A stretch of 64,000 nucleotides of DNA from Sabellastarte sp. h YS-2021 (taxonomy: Eukaryota > Annelida > Polychaeta > Sabellida > Sabellidae). How positions within the stretch are numbered: the first letter of the stretch is position 1; each line of letters starts with the position of its first letter. Location of the stretch: the NCBI GenBank assembly GCA_964017235.1, contig OZ024931.1, positions 135,720,033 through 135,784,032 on the forward strand. The letters are read 5' to 3'. Both the position numbers and the translations under genes were made by a program. Below, piece after piece: positions 31,623 to 42,339 of the stretch. The notes beneath the pieces were generated by a model. That model searched no databases, was not told where the DNA came from, and saw nothing but the letters and a program-made list of their open reading frames with translations.

Positions 31623-31651
31623 GTATCCACCGGATGCTATCCGGTGGATAC
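31623..31651. other. 12 bp-stem hairpin
   Basis: GTATCCACCGGA and its exact complement TCCGGTGGATAC flank a 5-base loop (TGCTA). It sits in a GC-richer island (GCGGCGGCGTAGGCGTAACG) at the edge of AT-rich DNA. This may be the 3' stem-loop of a nonautonomous element. Confidence 0.8.
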
Positions 31652-32235
31652 AATTAGCCGGACCTATTTGTTAAAACCCAGCAAGGAATAATATTTTTAT
31701 GTTTTATCCAGTGAATAAAATAGTGACATTCTACCAGGAAACGCCCATGCCAAAGTTAATATATTGAATTTATATTATATTAACAGTTTAATATTTGATT
31801 CTTCTGCCAACAGATTGACATATAGTAGTACATTACAATTAATAACCAAGGTGCATGTTGTAACATTTGTTTCAAAGCTTTATATTTTATTATTTATCTG
31901 TAATTATTAGCCGTTTTTACCAGAAACTGGAAATACCAGTGAACAGCCATTTTGTGTGTAGATAAATAGAAGCCTTGACCTCCAACAAAGAAATATAAGG
32001 CAGCCGTTCACTGGTAGGTGGATGTTTCCTGGTAGAAAGCCACTACTGCTTGCCATGCAATTATGGTCATAGCAAAAATTAGGGCCATCCAAATTTTTCC
32101 AACACCAAGCGTTTATATTTCTAAATATAGCTGCTATTTTACAGTGGTAGATCAATTCACACTGATACTGATATAATTTTTGCTATTGATATTAGACTTC
32201 AGAGTTTTATATTAAGAAAACATGTTGGATCACCA
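31652..32235. other. No gene; AT-rich
   Basis: There are short inverted echoes (CACTGGTAG / CCAGTGAAC regions near 31930-32035) but no coding region. Confidence 0.45.
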
Positions 32236-32765
32236 TAACTGGTGACCATAATAGACCGAGTTTCTGTCCCATCACCCATTGCTATTGATATACTGATGGA
32301 CACAATGGCGAGGGACAGAGTTCCCATGTACTTGTTTTCTGTGTAAATTTTGAACGGCATATTTGTACACATATTACCACAATTATAAAGTGTTATTTGG
32401 TTTCTTTAAGGTGTGTATATGTGCCGTTCACTTATACTTTACGCTAATCAAAGTGACATGTACATTTTTCAACCAATTTTCAAAATGTAAACAAACCTTC
32501 AACATTACATATTTATCTACAAAAGAAATTCCTGGTTTCTAAAAACAATTTAATTTAATAACATATGTATTGTGAACTAGATACACCTATAACAGACATA
32601 AGAAGGAGTTTTGAAAGTGAATACAATAATTCCCCACAGTTCGAGATTTACACAAAAAACAAGTACATGGGAACTCTGGCCCTCGCCATTGTGTCCATCA
32701 GTATATCAATAGCAATGGGCGATGGGACAGAAACTCAGTCTAGTGACCACAACTGCTTGGCAAGC
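32236..32765. repeat. Fold-back repeat: ~115 bp inverted arms, ~285 bp spacer
   Basis: The left arm (about 32236-32355) and right arm (about 32640-32765) are reverse complements at roughly 90%. Shared blocks are TTTCTGTCCCATC, CCCATTGCTATTGATATACT, GATGGACACAATGGCGAGGG and GAGTTCCCATGTACTTGTTT. A transcript would form a long hairpin. The right arm contains an unassigned open frame (KYMGTLALAIVSISISIAMG) that I do not recognise. Confidence 0.85.
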
Positions 32766-33036
32766 AGGACTGCCTGGTGCCATAACTTGGCACACCTTGG
32801 ACACAAAATCCTTATTTCTGGTTATTGCCTGTTTAATATTGTGACTTTTATTGCTTCAAATATGCATTGACACAAGCGCAAACCATAAACATATTTTAAC
32901 AAGAAAAAGTCAAAACAATAAACATTTTAGAAGGGTTTTTAAGGGGCGATAATATACTTTCTGCTTGAAATCAGCGCCCCAACTTAGCACAATTTGCATA
33001 CGGAAATTGCCAATGATATTTAAATTATTTCTGTCA

Positions 33037-35259
33037 ATAAGCCTTATTGGAGTTCCGTTCGTGGAAAATGTATGTGGATAAACAAATCTACGTAGATCTC
33101 AAACAGGAAGTGATTTAAACATGATAAAAATGCTAAAATATACGTTTCCTTTTATAACATACCTTATGCTTAATTTTATAAAAGCTGTACATATAGATGC
33201 ACAAAATTGTCATTTTTCAATGCTAGAATATATTTTAAAATATTGATTTAGTTTTCTAAGGTGGGCGAAAATAGGGATTTATGGAACTGCTTTAATCAAT
33301 TTTTTGACTCTTTAATTATCAACTTTTTTATTTATTTAAAAAAATTATTTACACTTTTTAAAAGGAAATCATTTTATTTTGTGGTGCTTCTTATTTAAAT
33401 AAAGCTGTAGGGGACGGCAAATATTTTTTAAAGTGTTGAACACACAAGAAATTAGATGTTGAAGAACTATGTTTGCAAAGAAATAACATACATTAAACAT
33501 TCATAATTATTGAAGTAAAAATATGGTATGTTTAAGATTTTGATGACATTTTATTGTAGCTTTAGATTTCCTCGTAGTTTAATGAAATTTATTTGTGGAT
33601 ATGATAAAATATTACATAAAAAGGTGTGTACACCAGTGGAAAGTAAGGTGCTATAAATCCGCAAAAAAGTTAATACATACAATGGTTTGTATTTTTTTGG
33701 CTTGATATTAATAGCCAAAAATTGATAGAGGCACTGTTATATCCCTTTCCAATAAAATTGCAATTTTTAGAATATTTTTGAAAGATCCCATGTTGACATC
33801 CCATGTTTTTTGCCAAGCTTAAAGTGAAACCTATTTTTAAAAATGTGAAATTTTTATCATTTTAAAGGCAAATTATTGCTTCTAATAGTTCTTAATTGAA
33901 GCAGTTTGATTGTACATTTGCTAAATTTTAGGATTAAATGAAGAAAGTTTTTTCCAGGTATATTATCATAACAACCAGAAATTAAAGACCTTAGCTGTTC
34001 TTCACTGCAGTGTCTAGTCATTCAGAGGCCAGTTGTGACTGGGGACTATCCGCCCCCCACACACTACCAGCCATGTCTGATTTTGAAAGTGATCACTAGA
34101 AATAAATAACTTTTTAAGAAGGTGTGAGGGAGGATAGCCCCCAGTGAAAACAGTAAGATGTGTGGTCCATTGGGTGTTTGTAAATAGAAGTCACAATGCC
34201 ATATCAGCTCAATAAAATATGTTCATAATTCTGTTTTTAAATGGGTTATCTTACTCTAGCATTATTATATTCAGTGCAATTAATTTTATTTTAAAGTAAA
34301 TTTTAGACAAAAATAATTCTACACTATTCTTTTTGTACAAAACTGTGAATTCATCTACATTCTTAAAGAATGCCTTCATGAGAAGAAACCATTTGTCACC
34401 TGTGCCTATTTTAAAACAATTGTCACCATGTTTCCTATTTTCTGTGACTTTGTCTATAAATTAAACTGGAAATATTATGAATATTTGCTTTTATTCATCT
34501 CTCTTTTTTATTAAAAACTGATGTATTGGTGAAAATGTGACTAAAACGATTTTACTTAGGAAATAAATTCAAATAATACTGTCAACATGTTGCAGATCAT
34601 AAAATTATTGGTATAATTCTATAAAAGTAGGGTATGTTGACCTTTTTAAAATTTATATTTATATCTCTAGATCTTTTAAAATCTGTTGACCTATGTCTAG
34701 AATTATAATTAATGCATGTAGGCTTAACTTGGCCAAACTTGTAAAACAAAAGTTAAGCCTAAGACTTGCTAGTTAATATTACCCCAGAGCATTTGAAAGC
34801 TGGTATATGAACATGACAACTCTACAGTGATAATTTTATCCTTATCAATTTTTTCAAATAGTTTACTTGCCAATATAGATTAAAATATATAAAAATAAAA
34901 TATGGTCTAATTATTTCACTCTTTATATTTAAAATATATGCACATGTCTAGGCTTTAAATAGAATTTATAAAGGCATTTGCAAGAATCCATATTTTGTTG
35001 TGTGACTTAAAAGTAAGGCAAAAAATCATCACGAATTTACCACAAAGATATATAAAGACACAACAATAATTTAAATTCTGTGTATGTTATGCCTCAAAAC
35101 TATGTACAATATGTTAAAATTAAGGAAAAATTCTTTTATTTTTATTTTAACCGGGTAATTAGTGAATATTCTTGTTCGCACGTGGCCTTTGTTTTTCCAC
35201 TTTCTCGATTGTAAACAGGGTTGCTGCACATGCGCACTCGGAACTCCAATAAGGCTTAT
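33037..35259. repeat. 2.2 kb AT-rich segment bounded by a 21 bp perfect inverted repeat
   Basis: Bases 33037-33057 (ATAAGCCTTATTGGAGTTCC plus G) are the exact reverse complement of 35239-35259. The segment between is very AT-rich, without recognisable coding or tandem structure. It could be a large nonautonomous transposon or chance rearrangement. No target duplication is visible beside the repeats. The inner part (about 33060-35230) contains no gene that I can support. Confidence 0.6.
34038..34145. other. Imperfect inverted repeat, ~24 bp arms
   Basis: ACTGGGGACTATCCGCCCCC (from 34038) pairs with GTGTGAGGGAGGATAGCCCC (from 34122) with a few mismatches; the loop is about 59 bases. It is a GC-rich island in AT-rich surroundings. 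Confidence 0.6.
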
Positions 35260-35410
35260 TCCACTTCCTTATTTGTTAAGTGGATATGTGCGAGTGTGGG
35301 CGATAAAGTACAACTCTTATTTGATATTTTAACTTCCATTTTTGCCAAGTTAAGGTTTGTGCCATTATATGGCGCCAGGCAGTATATAGTATTATTATTA
35401 GTATACTGTA

Positions 35411-35626
35411 CTGCTCAGCCAGTGAATTTCGTCACCCCAGTGAAGTTCGTCACCTGCATTTTATGCAATATTAAAGAGTTTTTCCTGTGAACTTTCAGCA
35501 TACATGTATACCTTGTTGCTGAAAGCAGCTATTCCATTTATTTAAATATGAATATTGCCTATCCTTGGCCATTTTTACGGCAGGTGACGAACTTCACTTG
35601 GGTGACGAAATTCACTGGCTGAGCAG
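35411..35626. mobile_element. 216 bp MITE with ~47 bp TIRs and TA target duplication
   Basis: CTGCTCAGCCAGTGAATTTC begins the left arm. The right arm is its reverse complement, ending GAAATTCACTGGCTGAGCAG at 35626. Arms are ~47 bp with one mismatch (GTCACCCCAG versus GTCACCCAAG). TA flanks both ends (TGTA|CTGC and GCAG|TATG), as for Tc1/mariner-type transposons. The inner ~120 bp is AT-rich and noncoding. Confidence 0.9.
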
Positions 35627-35897
35627 TATGGCTTTTGATAGTATCGCTTTATCTGGCATTATCGCCCATGATTTATCCAGAAGTTTCATTATTAGCAAAG
35701 TTTCTCGGAATGTAAATGTTTGATCTAGATATTTATATCTATATTAAACTATAACCATTCAAATTACCTATTGTCACTTCACATTACGCTCCTGATGGCC
35801 GTAAAACTTTTTCTTTTAATCTGGAAACTCGAGTGGTAGGTTCAGCGCTGAGGGGAGGATGACATAGTGGGATGGTGCATGTACACAGTGGGATAGG

Positions 35898-35917
35898 CAG
35901 CCGGCTATGGCCGGCTG
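35898..35917. other. 8 bp-stem GC hairpin
   Basis: CAGCCGGC TATG GCCGGCTG lies beside the reverse-oriented 109 bp repeats. Confidence 0.7.
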
Positions 35918-35974
35918 TGGTGGGAAGCTGCTTTAACCAAAGAAAGAGCATGCATTATTTCAAAGCAAAAATTC

Positions 35975-36415
35975 GGCCTATCCCACTGTGCACACACAAG
36001 GGCGAGGAAGGGCTGACCTATCCCACTGTGCACACTTTTCAGGCTGAGCATCCCACTGTGGCCATTTTACAAGTAAGAAGAGCTGCCTATCCCACTATGC
36101 ACACACAAGGGCGAGGAAGGGCTGACCTATCCCACTGTGCACACTTTTGAGGCTGAGCATTCCACTGTGGCCATTTTACAAATGAGAAGAGCTGCCTATC
36201 CCACTATGTACATTATGGCAGGGAATGGTGGACCTATCCCACTGTTGCCACTTTTGAGGCTCAACATTCCACTGTGACCATTTTAAAAGTGAAAAGAGCT
36301 GCCTAAGCCACTGGGGCCGCTTTAAAGCAAGGAAGGGCTGACTTATCCCACTTTTGCGACTTTTGAGATTAAGCTTCCCAATGAGGTCATTTTAAAAAGG
36401 ACAAGAGCTCCTCAG
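35975..36415 (-). repeat. 109 bp repeat family, reverse orientation, ~4 diverging copies
   Basis: The units read CCTATCCCACTGTGCACACA, CAAGGGCGAGGAAGGGCTGA, CACACTTTTCAGGCTGAGCA and TCCCACTGTGGCCATTTTAC. They are the reverse complement of the array at 46440-47315. Decay increases to the right. Confidence 0.9.
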
Positions 36416-36439
36416 GCCAATAATAAACTAGAGGATCGC

Positions 36440-36925
36440 TCGCAAAAAAAAAAAGATAATGTTTTTGCATAGCAAAAACAAAGCGTCCCGAAAAGGATAT
36501 AAAGGTGAGTGCTAAAGTATTAAGAAAATGCTTTGTTTCTAGCCTTATACTGTTGTGGCAACCAAAGTCAGCGCAGTCTGCTCTATCTAGCACGGTTTTC
36601 AAGATATAAGCATTTTTGTGTTTTGCAAAAAATAAAAAAATTAAAAATGTCCGCTGTATTTGGCGAGACAAAAATATTTTGAAAATTGGCATGGCTATTC
36701 TGCAGAGATACCCAGCAGATCCAAAATTTTGTTGAGTTCACTCCATATAGCACGGTTTTCGAGATATAAGCATTTTTGTGTTTTGCAAAAACTTTGAAAA
36801 TTCAAAATGGCCACCATTTTGGGGAAACAAAAATTTTTGTCAAGACCACTGCCGTGGTGTGTATCTCCCGCCGAGCATTAAAGCAGAATAAATAGCTTTT
36901 CCGAGATATTCACAATTTTTTATTT
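36440..36925. repeat. 169 bp satellite, left remnant
   Basis: CTATCTAGCACGGTTTTCAAGATATAAGCATTTTTGTGTTTTGC occurs at about 36581, with a diverged copy at about 36742, followed by AAAATTCAAAATGGCCACCATTTTGG. It is the same family as 39339-40283, on the other side of the 133 bp array. Confidence 0.85.
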
Positions 36926-36931
36926 TCGTGT

Positions 36932-39338
36932 GTGAAAGCTCTCCCAAAAGTAGGTGAATGAGTTATTTGAGAAAAATTGGCTATCTGTAATACTTTTAGA
37001 GATAATTTGCATTTACTCATTTTGAGTAGGTGAGTAATTTGCTATGGGTCTGAAACTTCACCAAGTGAAAGCTCTCCCAAAAGTAGGTGAATGAGTTATT
37101 TGAGAAAAATTGGCTATCTGCAATACTTTTAGAGATAATTCGCATTTACTCATTTTGAGTAGACGAGTAATTAGCTATGGGTCTGAAACTTCACCAAGTG
37201 AAAGCTCTCCCAAAAGAAGGTGAATGATTAATTTGAGAAAAATTGGCTATCTGCAATACTTTTAGAGATAATTCGCATTTACTCATTTTGAGTAGGTGAG
37301 TAATTAGCTATGGGTCTGAAACTTCACCATATGAAACCTCTCCCAAAAGTAGGTGAATGAGTTATTTGAGAAAAACTGGCTATCTACAATACTTTTAGAG
37401 ATAATTCGCATTTACTCATTTTGAGTAGGTGAGTAATTAGCTATGGGTCTGAAACTTCACCGAGTGAAAGCTCTCCCAAAAGTAGGTGAATGAGTTATTT
37501 GAGAAAAACTGGCTATCTGCAATACTTTTAGAGATAATTCGCATTTACTCATTTTGAGTAGGTGAGTAATTATCTATGGGTCTGAAACTTCACCGAGTGA
37601 AAGCTCTCCCAAAAGTAGGTGAATGAGTTATTTGAGAAAAATTGGCTATCTGTAATACTTTTAGAGATAATTTGCATTTACTCATTTTGAGTAGGTGAGT
37701 AATTTGCTATGGGTCTGAAACTTCACCAAGTGAAAGCTCTCCCAAAAGTAGGTGAATGAGTTATTTGAGAAAAATTGGCTATCTGCAATACTTTTAGAGA
37801 TAATTCGCATTTACTCATTTTGAGTAGACGAGTAATTAGCTATGGGTCTGAAACTTCACCAAGTGAAAGCTCTCCCAAAAGAAGGTGAATGATTAATTTG
37901 AGAAAAATTGGCTATCTGCAATACTTTTAGAGATAATTCGCATTTACTCATTTTGAGTAGGTGAGTAATTAGCTATGGGTCTGAAACTTCACCAAGTGAA
38001 AGCTCTGCCAAAAGTAGGTGAATGAGTTATTTGAGAAAAACTGGCTATCTGCAATACTTTTAGAGATAATTCGCATTTACTCATTTTGAGTAGGTGAGTA
38101 ATTAGCTATGGGTCTGAAACTTCACCAAGTGAAAGCTCTCCCAAAAGTAGGTGAATGAGTTATTTGAGAAAAATTGGCTATCTGCAATACTTTTAGAGAT
38201 AATTCGCATTTACTCATTTTCAGTAGGTGAGTAATTAGCTATGGGTCTGAAACTTCACCAAGTGAAAGCTCTGCCAAAAGTAGGTGAATGAGTTATTTGA
38301 GAAAAATTGGCTATCTGCAATACTTTTAGAGATAATTCGCATTTACTCATTTTGAGTAGGTGAGTAATTAGCTATGGGTCTGAAACTTCACCATGTGAAA
38401 GCTCTCCCAAAAGTAGGTGAATGAGTTATTTCAGAAAAATTGGCTATCTGCAATACTTTTAGAGATAATTCGCATTTACTCATTTTCAGTAGGTGAGTAA
38501 TTAGCTATGGGTCTGAAACTTCACCAAGTGAAAGCTCTGCCAAAAGTAGGTGAATGAGTTATTTGAGAAAAATTGGCTATCTGCAATACTTTTAGAGATA
38601 ATTCGCATTTACTCATTTTGAGTAGGTGAGTAATTAGCTATGGGTCTGAAACTTCACCAAGTGAAAGCTCTCCCAAAAGTAGGTGAATGAGTTATTTGAG
38701 AAAAATTGGCTATCTGCAATACTTTTAGAGATAATTCACATTTACTCATTTTCAGTAGGTGAGTAATTAGCTATGGGTCTGAAACTTCACCAAGTGAAAG
38801 CTCTGCCAAAAGTAGGTGAATGAGTTATTTGAGAAAAATTGGCTATCTGCAATACTTTTAGAGATAATTCGCATTTACTCATTTTGAGTAGGTGAGTAAT
38901 TAGCTATGGGTCTGAAACTTCACCAAGTGAAAGCTCTCCCAAAAGTAGGTGAATGAGTTATTTGAGAAAAATTGGCTATCTGCAATACTTTTAGAGATAA
39001 TTCGCATTTACTCATTTTGAGTAGGTGAGTAATTAGCTATGGGTCTGAAACTTCACCAAGTGAAAGCTCTCCCAAAAGTAGGTGAATGATTAATTTGACA
39101 AAAATTGGCTATCTGCAATACTTTTAGAGATAATTCGCATTTACTCATTTTGAGTAGGTGAGTAATTAGCTATGGGTCTGAAACTTCACCAAGTGAAAGC
39201 TCTCCCAAAAGTAGGTGAATGAGTTATTTGAGAAAAATTGGCTATCTGCAATACTTTTAGAGATAATTCGCATTTACTCGTTTTGAGTAGGTGAGTAATT
39301 AGCTATGGGTCTGAAACTTCACCATGTGAAAGCTCTTT
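36932..39338. repeat. 133 bp satellite array, ~18 copies
   Basis: The unit runs GTGAAAGCTCTCCCAAAAGTAGGTGAATGAG..TTGGCTATCTGCAATACTTTTAGAGATAATTCGCATTTACTCATTTTGAGTAGGTGAGTAATTAGCTATGGGTCTGAAACTTCACCAA. Marker GTGAAAGCTCT is at 36932, 37065, 37198 and onward every 133 bp. The first five units (665 bp) are echoed by the next five: private variants TTTGCATTT, AGTAGACGAG and GAAGGTGAATGATTAAT recur 665 bp later. Copies are >95% alike, so homogenisation is recent. Confidence 0.97.
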
Positions 39339-40283
39339 GGGATAGCTGCTCTGCAGAGATACCCTGAAGATAAAAAATTTCGTCGAAATCGCTCTATGTA
39401 GCACGGTTTTCGAAATATTAGCATTTTTGTGTTTTGCAATTTTTGAGCAAAAATTCGAAAATTCAAAATGGCCGCCATTTTTGGCAAGATAAAATTTTTT
39501 TGAAAATTGGCATGTCTACTCTGCAGAGATACCCAGTGGGTCAAAAATTTCGTCGAAATCGCTCTATCTAGCACGGTTTTTGAGATATAAGCATTTTTGT
39601 GTTTTGCAATTTTGCGAAAAATTCGAAAATTCAAAATGGCCGCCATTTTTTGCGAGAAATTTTTTGTTTGAAAATTGGCATGGCTACTCTGCAGAGATAC
39701 CCTGCGGGTCAAAAATTTCGTCGAAATCGCTCTATCTAGCAGGGTTTTTGAGATATAAGCATTTTTATGTTTTGCAATTTTTGCGAAAAATTCGAAAATT
39801 CAAAATGGCCGCCATTTTTGGCGAGACAAAATTTTTTTGAAAATTGGCATGACTACTCTGCAGGTATACCCTGTGGGTCAAAAATTTCGTCGAAATCGCT
39901 CTATCTAGCAGGGTTTTCGAGATATAAGCATTTTTATGTTTTGCAATTTTTGCGAAAAATTCGAAAATTCAAAATGGCCGCCATTTTTGGCGAGACAAAA
40001 GTTTTTTCAAAATTGGGATAACTACTCTGCAGAGATACCCTGTGGGTCAAAAATTTCGTCGAAATTGCTCTATCTAGCACGGTTTTTGAGATATAAGCAT
40101 TTTTGTGTTTTGCAATTTTTGCGAAAATTTCGAAAATTCAAAATGGCCGCCATTTTGGGCGAGACAAAAATTTTTTGTAAATTGGGAAAACTACTCCGCA
40201 GACATACCCTGCGGGTCAAAAATTTCGTCGAAATCGCTCTATCTAGCACGGTTTTCGAGGTATAAGCATTTTTGTGTTTTCCT
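39339..40283. repeat. 169 bp satellite array, six copies
   Basis: GCTCTATCTAGCACGG starts near 39391, 39561, 39729, 39898, 40067 and 40236, a 168-170 bp spacing. Each unit holds TTCGAGATATAAGCATTTTT, AAAATTCAAAATGGCCGCC, ATTTTTGGCGAGACAAAA and CTACTCTGCAGAGATACCC. AAAATGGCCGCCATTTT is a near-perfect palindrome in every unit. The recurring translated frame is a by-product of the repeat. Confidence 0.95.
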
Positions 40284-40298
40284 TATTTGGAAAATTCG

Positions 40299-40318
40299 TA
40301 ATGATTAATTAATCATTA
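40299..40318. other. 20 bp perfect palindrome
   Basis: TAATGATTAATTAATCATTA marks the right edge of the 169 bp satellite. Confidence 0.85.
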
Positions 40319-40607
40319 ATTACTCGGCCATTTCTTGACCAATCAATGCCAAAATCTAATGATTTCCAGATTTTAATAGAATGAATGTATTTGCCAAGTT
40401 TCAGGTGAATTGATAAAATTCCTTTCAAGTTATCATCCGGACAAGCTTCCCCATCGAAAAAAGACATTTTTGGTCATGTGACCTCTCTGATTGGTTGAAA
40501 TGTCACTGCAGCATATTCAAAAAAATTCCCCAAGGCTACTGCCTAAACCTGCCAAATTTGAAAAGAATCCGCCTAACGGTTACAGAGTTATAAGGAAAAC
40601 AAAATGC

Positions 40608-40653
40608 GGAGCCGGCGGAGCCGGCGGAGCCTCCGGAGCCGGCGGAGCCGGAA
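40608..40653. repeat. GGAGCCGGC 9 bp GC-rich minisatellite
   Basis: About five GGAGCCGGC units, one variant (GGAGCCTCC). It is strikingly GC-rich for this window. Confidence 0.85.
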
Positions 40654-40671
40654 GCTCTCCCATACACAAAC

Positions 40672-40693
40672 AAGCGTCCCTTGCAGGACGCTT
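40672..40693. other. 8 bp-stem hairpin at a probable element end
   Basis: AAGCGTCC CTTGCA GGACGCTT lies just after the GC minisatellite. It resembles a 3' terminal stem-loop of a Helitron-type element whose core would be the 169/133 bp satellites; that link is inference. A weaker relative, AATGTCCCTGAAAGGGCGCTT, is at about 45625-45645. Confidence 0.5.
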
Positions 40694-40729
40694 AATGAGA
40701 TATAGTAACATCTGAGATTGGCTACCCCT

Positions 40730-41513
40730 TTTTACCCCACACGCCTTAAGACCTGTCGGGGTTTTGTTTTTACACATGGTGTCCAGATGTAGGGGTGAGC
40801 GTTCCTGCAGGTAAGTGGGGAATTGGATAGGTGGTCAGAGGTTTGGCTTGGTGGCTGGAAAAAGTTTGTCCGCGCTGTATCTCAGAAAGTGCAAAGGTGT
40901 AGGAAGTTGGACATTGGATGGTAATTATAGGTGTGCAAAGTCATTGTTTGACCTTGATTTGACCTTTGACCTTTTTATAGTGACCTTGACCTATAAAATC
41001 TTGTCTGCGCTATATCTCAGAAACTGTAAGGAGTAGGAGTTGTTACTTGGTAGGGACATTGGTGGGGGGGGGGGGCTGTAAGTGTACAACATGATGCTTT
41101 GACCTTGATTTGACCATGATCATACAAATTTTGTCCAGGCTATATCTCTGAATTGTAAGAAGTTGATATTTGGTAGGGTTGTTGCTTAGGGGTTGTAGGT
41201 GTGCAAAATCATGGCGCTATCTTGATTTGACCTTTGACCTTTTCACAGTGACCATGAGTTTAAAATTTTGTCTGGGCTATTTCTTGGATTCTGTAAGGTG
41301 TAGAAAGATGATTCTTGGATGGGTCATTGGTTGGGGAGTGTAAGTATGCAAAGTCATTGTGTGATCTTTAACCTTGGACCTGCCAAAGTGTGTTCACCTG
41401 CCATGTTTGACACATCTTTCTCTTATGACAAAGATATATTGATTGCTGAAAGTGATTATTTTTTGCACTTTTACATAATTGTGCTATTTCCATTGACAGC
41501 TATTCTCCAATAA
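40730..41513 (-). mobile_element. Helentron/HINE-like element, copy ii (reverse, truncated)
   Basis: It begins TTTTTACCCCACACGCCTTAAG, the reverse complement of the family's 3' end, with the stem-loop relic and ACACATGGTGTCCAG. It continues with diverged core units containing TTGACCTTGATTTGACCTTTGACC, and the region matching copy iii (GTTCACCTGCCATGTTTGAC, TCTTATGACAAAGATATATTGATTGCTG). The 5' terminus is missing at about 41513. Confidence 0.75.
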
Positions 41514-41800
41514 ATAAAATTTACACCTTACACCAATCGTTTGAACTCATCTGAGAATAACCTCATAAAGCATATTTTAGCAACAAATTTATTGTATCAT
41601 TCCACTTTTTACAAGGAATGGTGTACCATAATGTTTTAGTATTGTTTAACATCTTTAATGTTGTAGATAGTGCTGTAATAATAATTTTATAACTATTATA
41701 TGTCTTTGCAAAAAATTTTGTCTACACGTATATACTATTGTTGTAATTATATGGACCATGAGTCTGCAATAAATAAATAAATAAAAAAAAAATAAAAATA
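41514..41800 (+). mobile_element. Probable LINE 3' UTR with A-rich tail
   Basis: AT-rich sequence ending GAGTCTGCAATAAATAAATAAATAAAAAAAAAATAAAAATAG. The tail and AATAAA repeats suggest the 3' end of a poly-A retroelement. No coding part is visible. Confidence 0.4.
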
Positions 41801-41832
41801 GTTTTTAGTTTACTGATTAATGTTGTCATCTT

Positions 41833-41944
41833 GCTATTGAATTGTCTTGTATTAATATTCTATCTTTACATGCATTTTCTTTCTGTTTGCTATTGAATTA
41901 TCTTGTATTAATATTCTATCTTTACATGCATTTTCTTTCTGTTA
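41833..41944. repeat. 56 bp tandem duplication
   Basis: GCTATTGAATTGTCTTGTAT through CATGCATTTTCTTTCTGTTT occurs at 41833-41888 and again at 41889-41944 with a single change. Confidence 0.9.
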
Positions 41945-42059
41945 GATGTTATTTTCTCAACTTAAACATTATTAGGACCTCTATATTACTGACACTGCTC
42001 TGAAAGTGTCCCGATTTTTCTACAGTTTCTCTACTTCTATCTCTGATGCTATTTTCTAT

Positions 42060-42330
42060 CTTAAAAGCAGGTTTAAAGGTCAAATGATTTGAATACTAGT
42101 ACTTTGCAATAGATTAATTTGATATACCAAAGTTCTCAGACCAAGAATAAGCAAGATATCCGCATTTTTAATGTTGGCATCCCTCGTTTGACCTTAAATA
42201 AGAGGCCAAAGGTCAAATGTGACATCAAACATCCACAGATTCTAAGCAAAGGATTTCCTATAGGTTTGCTCAACATCCAATACCTCTAGACATAATAGGC
42301 AAGTTATAAGCAATCTAACCCTAGCCCAGA
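42060..42330. repeat. Old 146 bp satellite monomers
   Basis: Decayed copies of the 27-31 kb unit: CTCGTTTGACCTTAAATAAGAGGCCAAAGGTCAAAT and GATTTCCTATAGGTTTGCTCAACATCCAATACCTCTAGAC. More follow at 42780-43330. Confidence 0.75.
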
Positions 42331-42339
42331 AAGAGTGGG

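Noticed and set aside
40580-40777. Pro/Ala-rich and Gly/Ala-rich frames at the GC block
   Set aside because: They are translations of the 9 bp GGAGCCGGC minisatellite.
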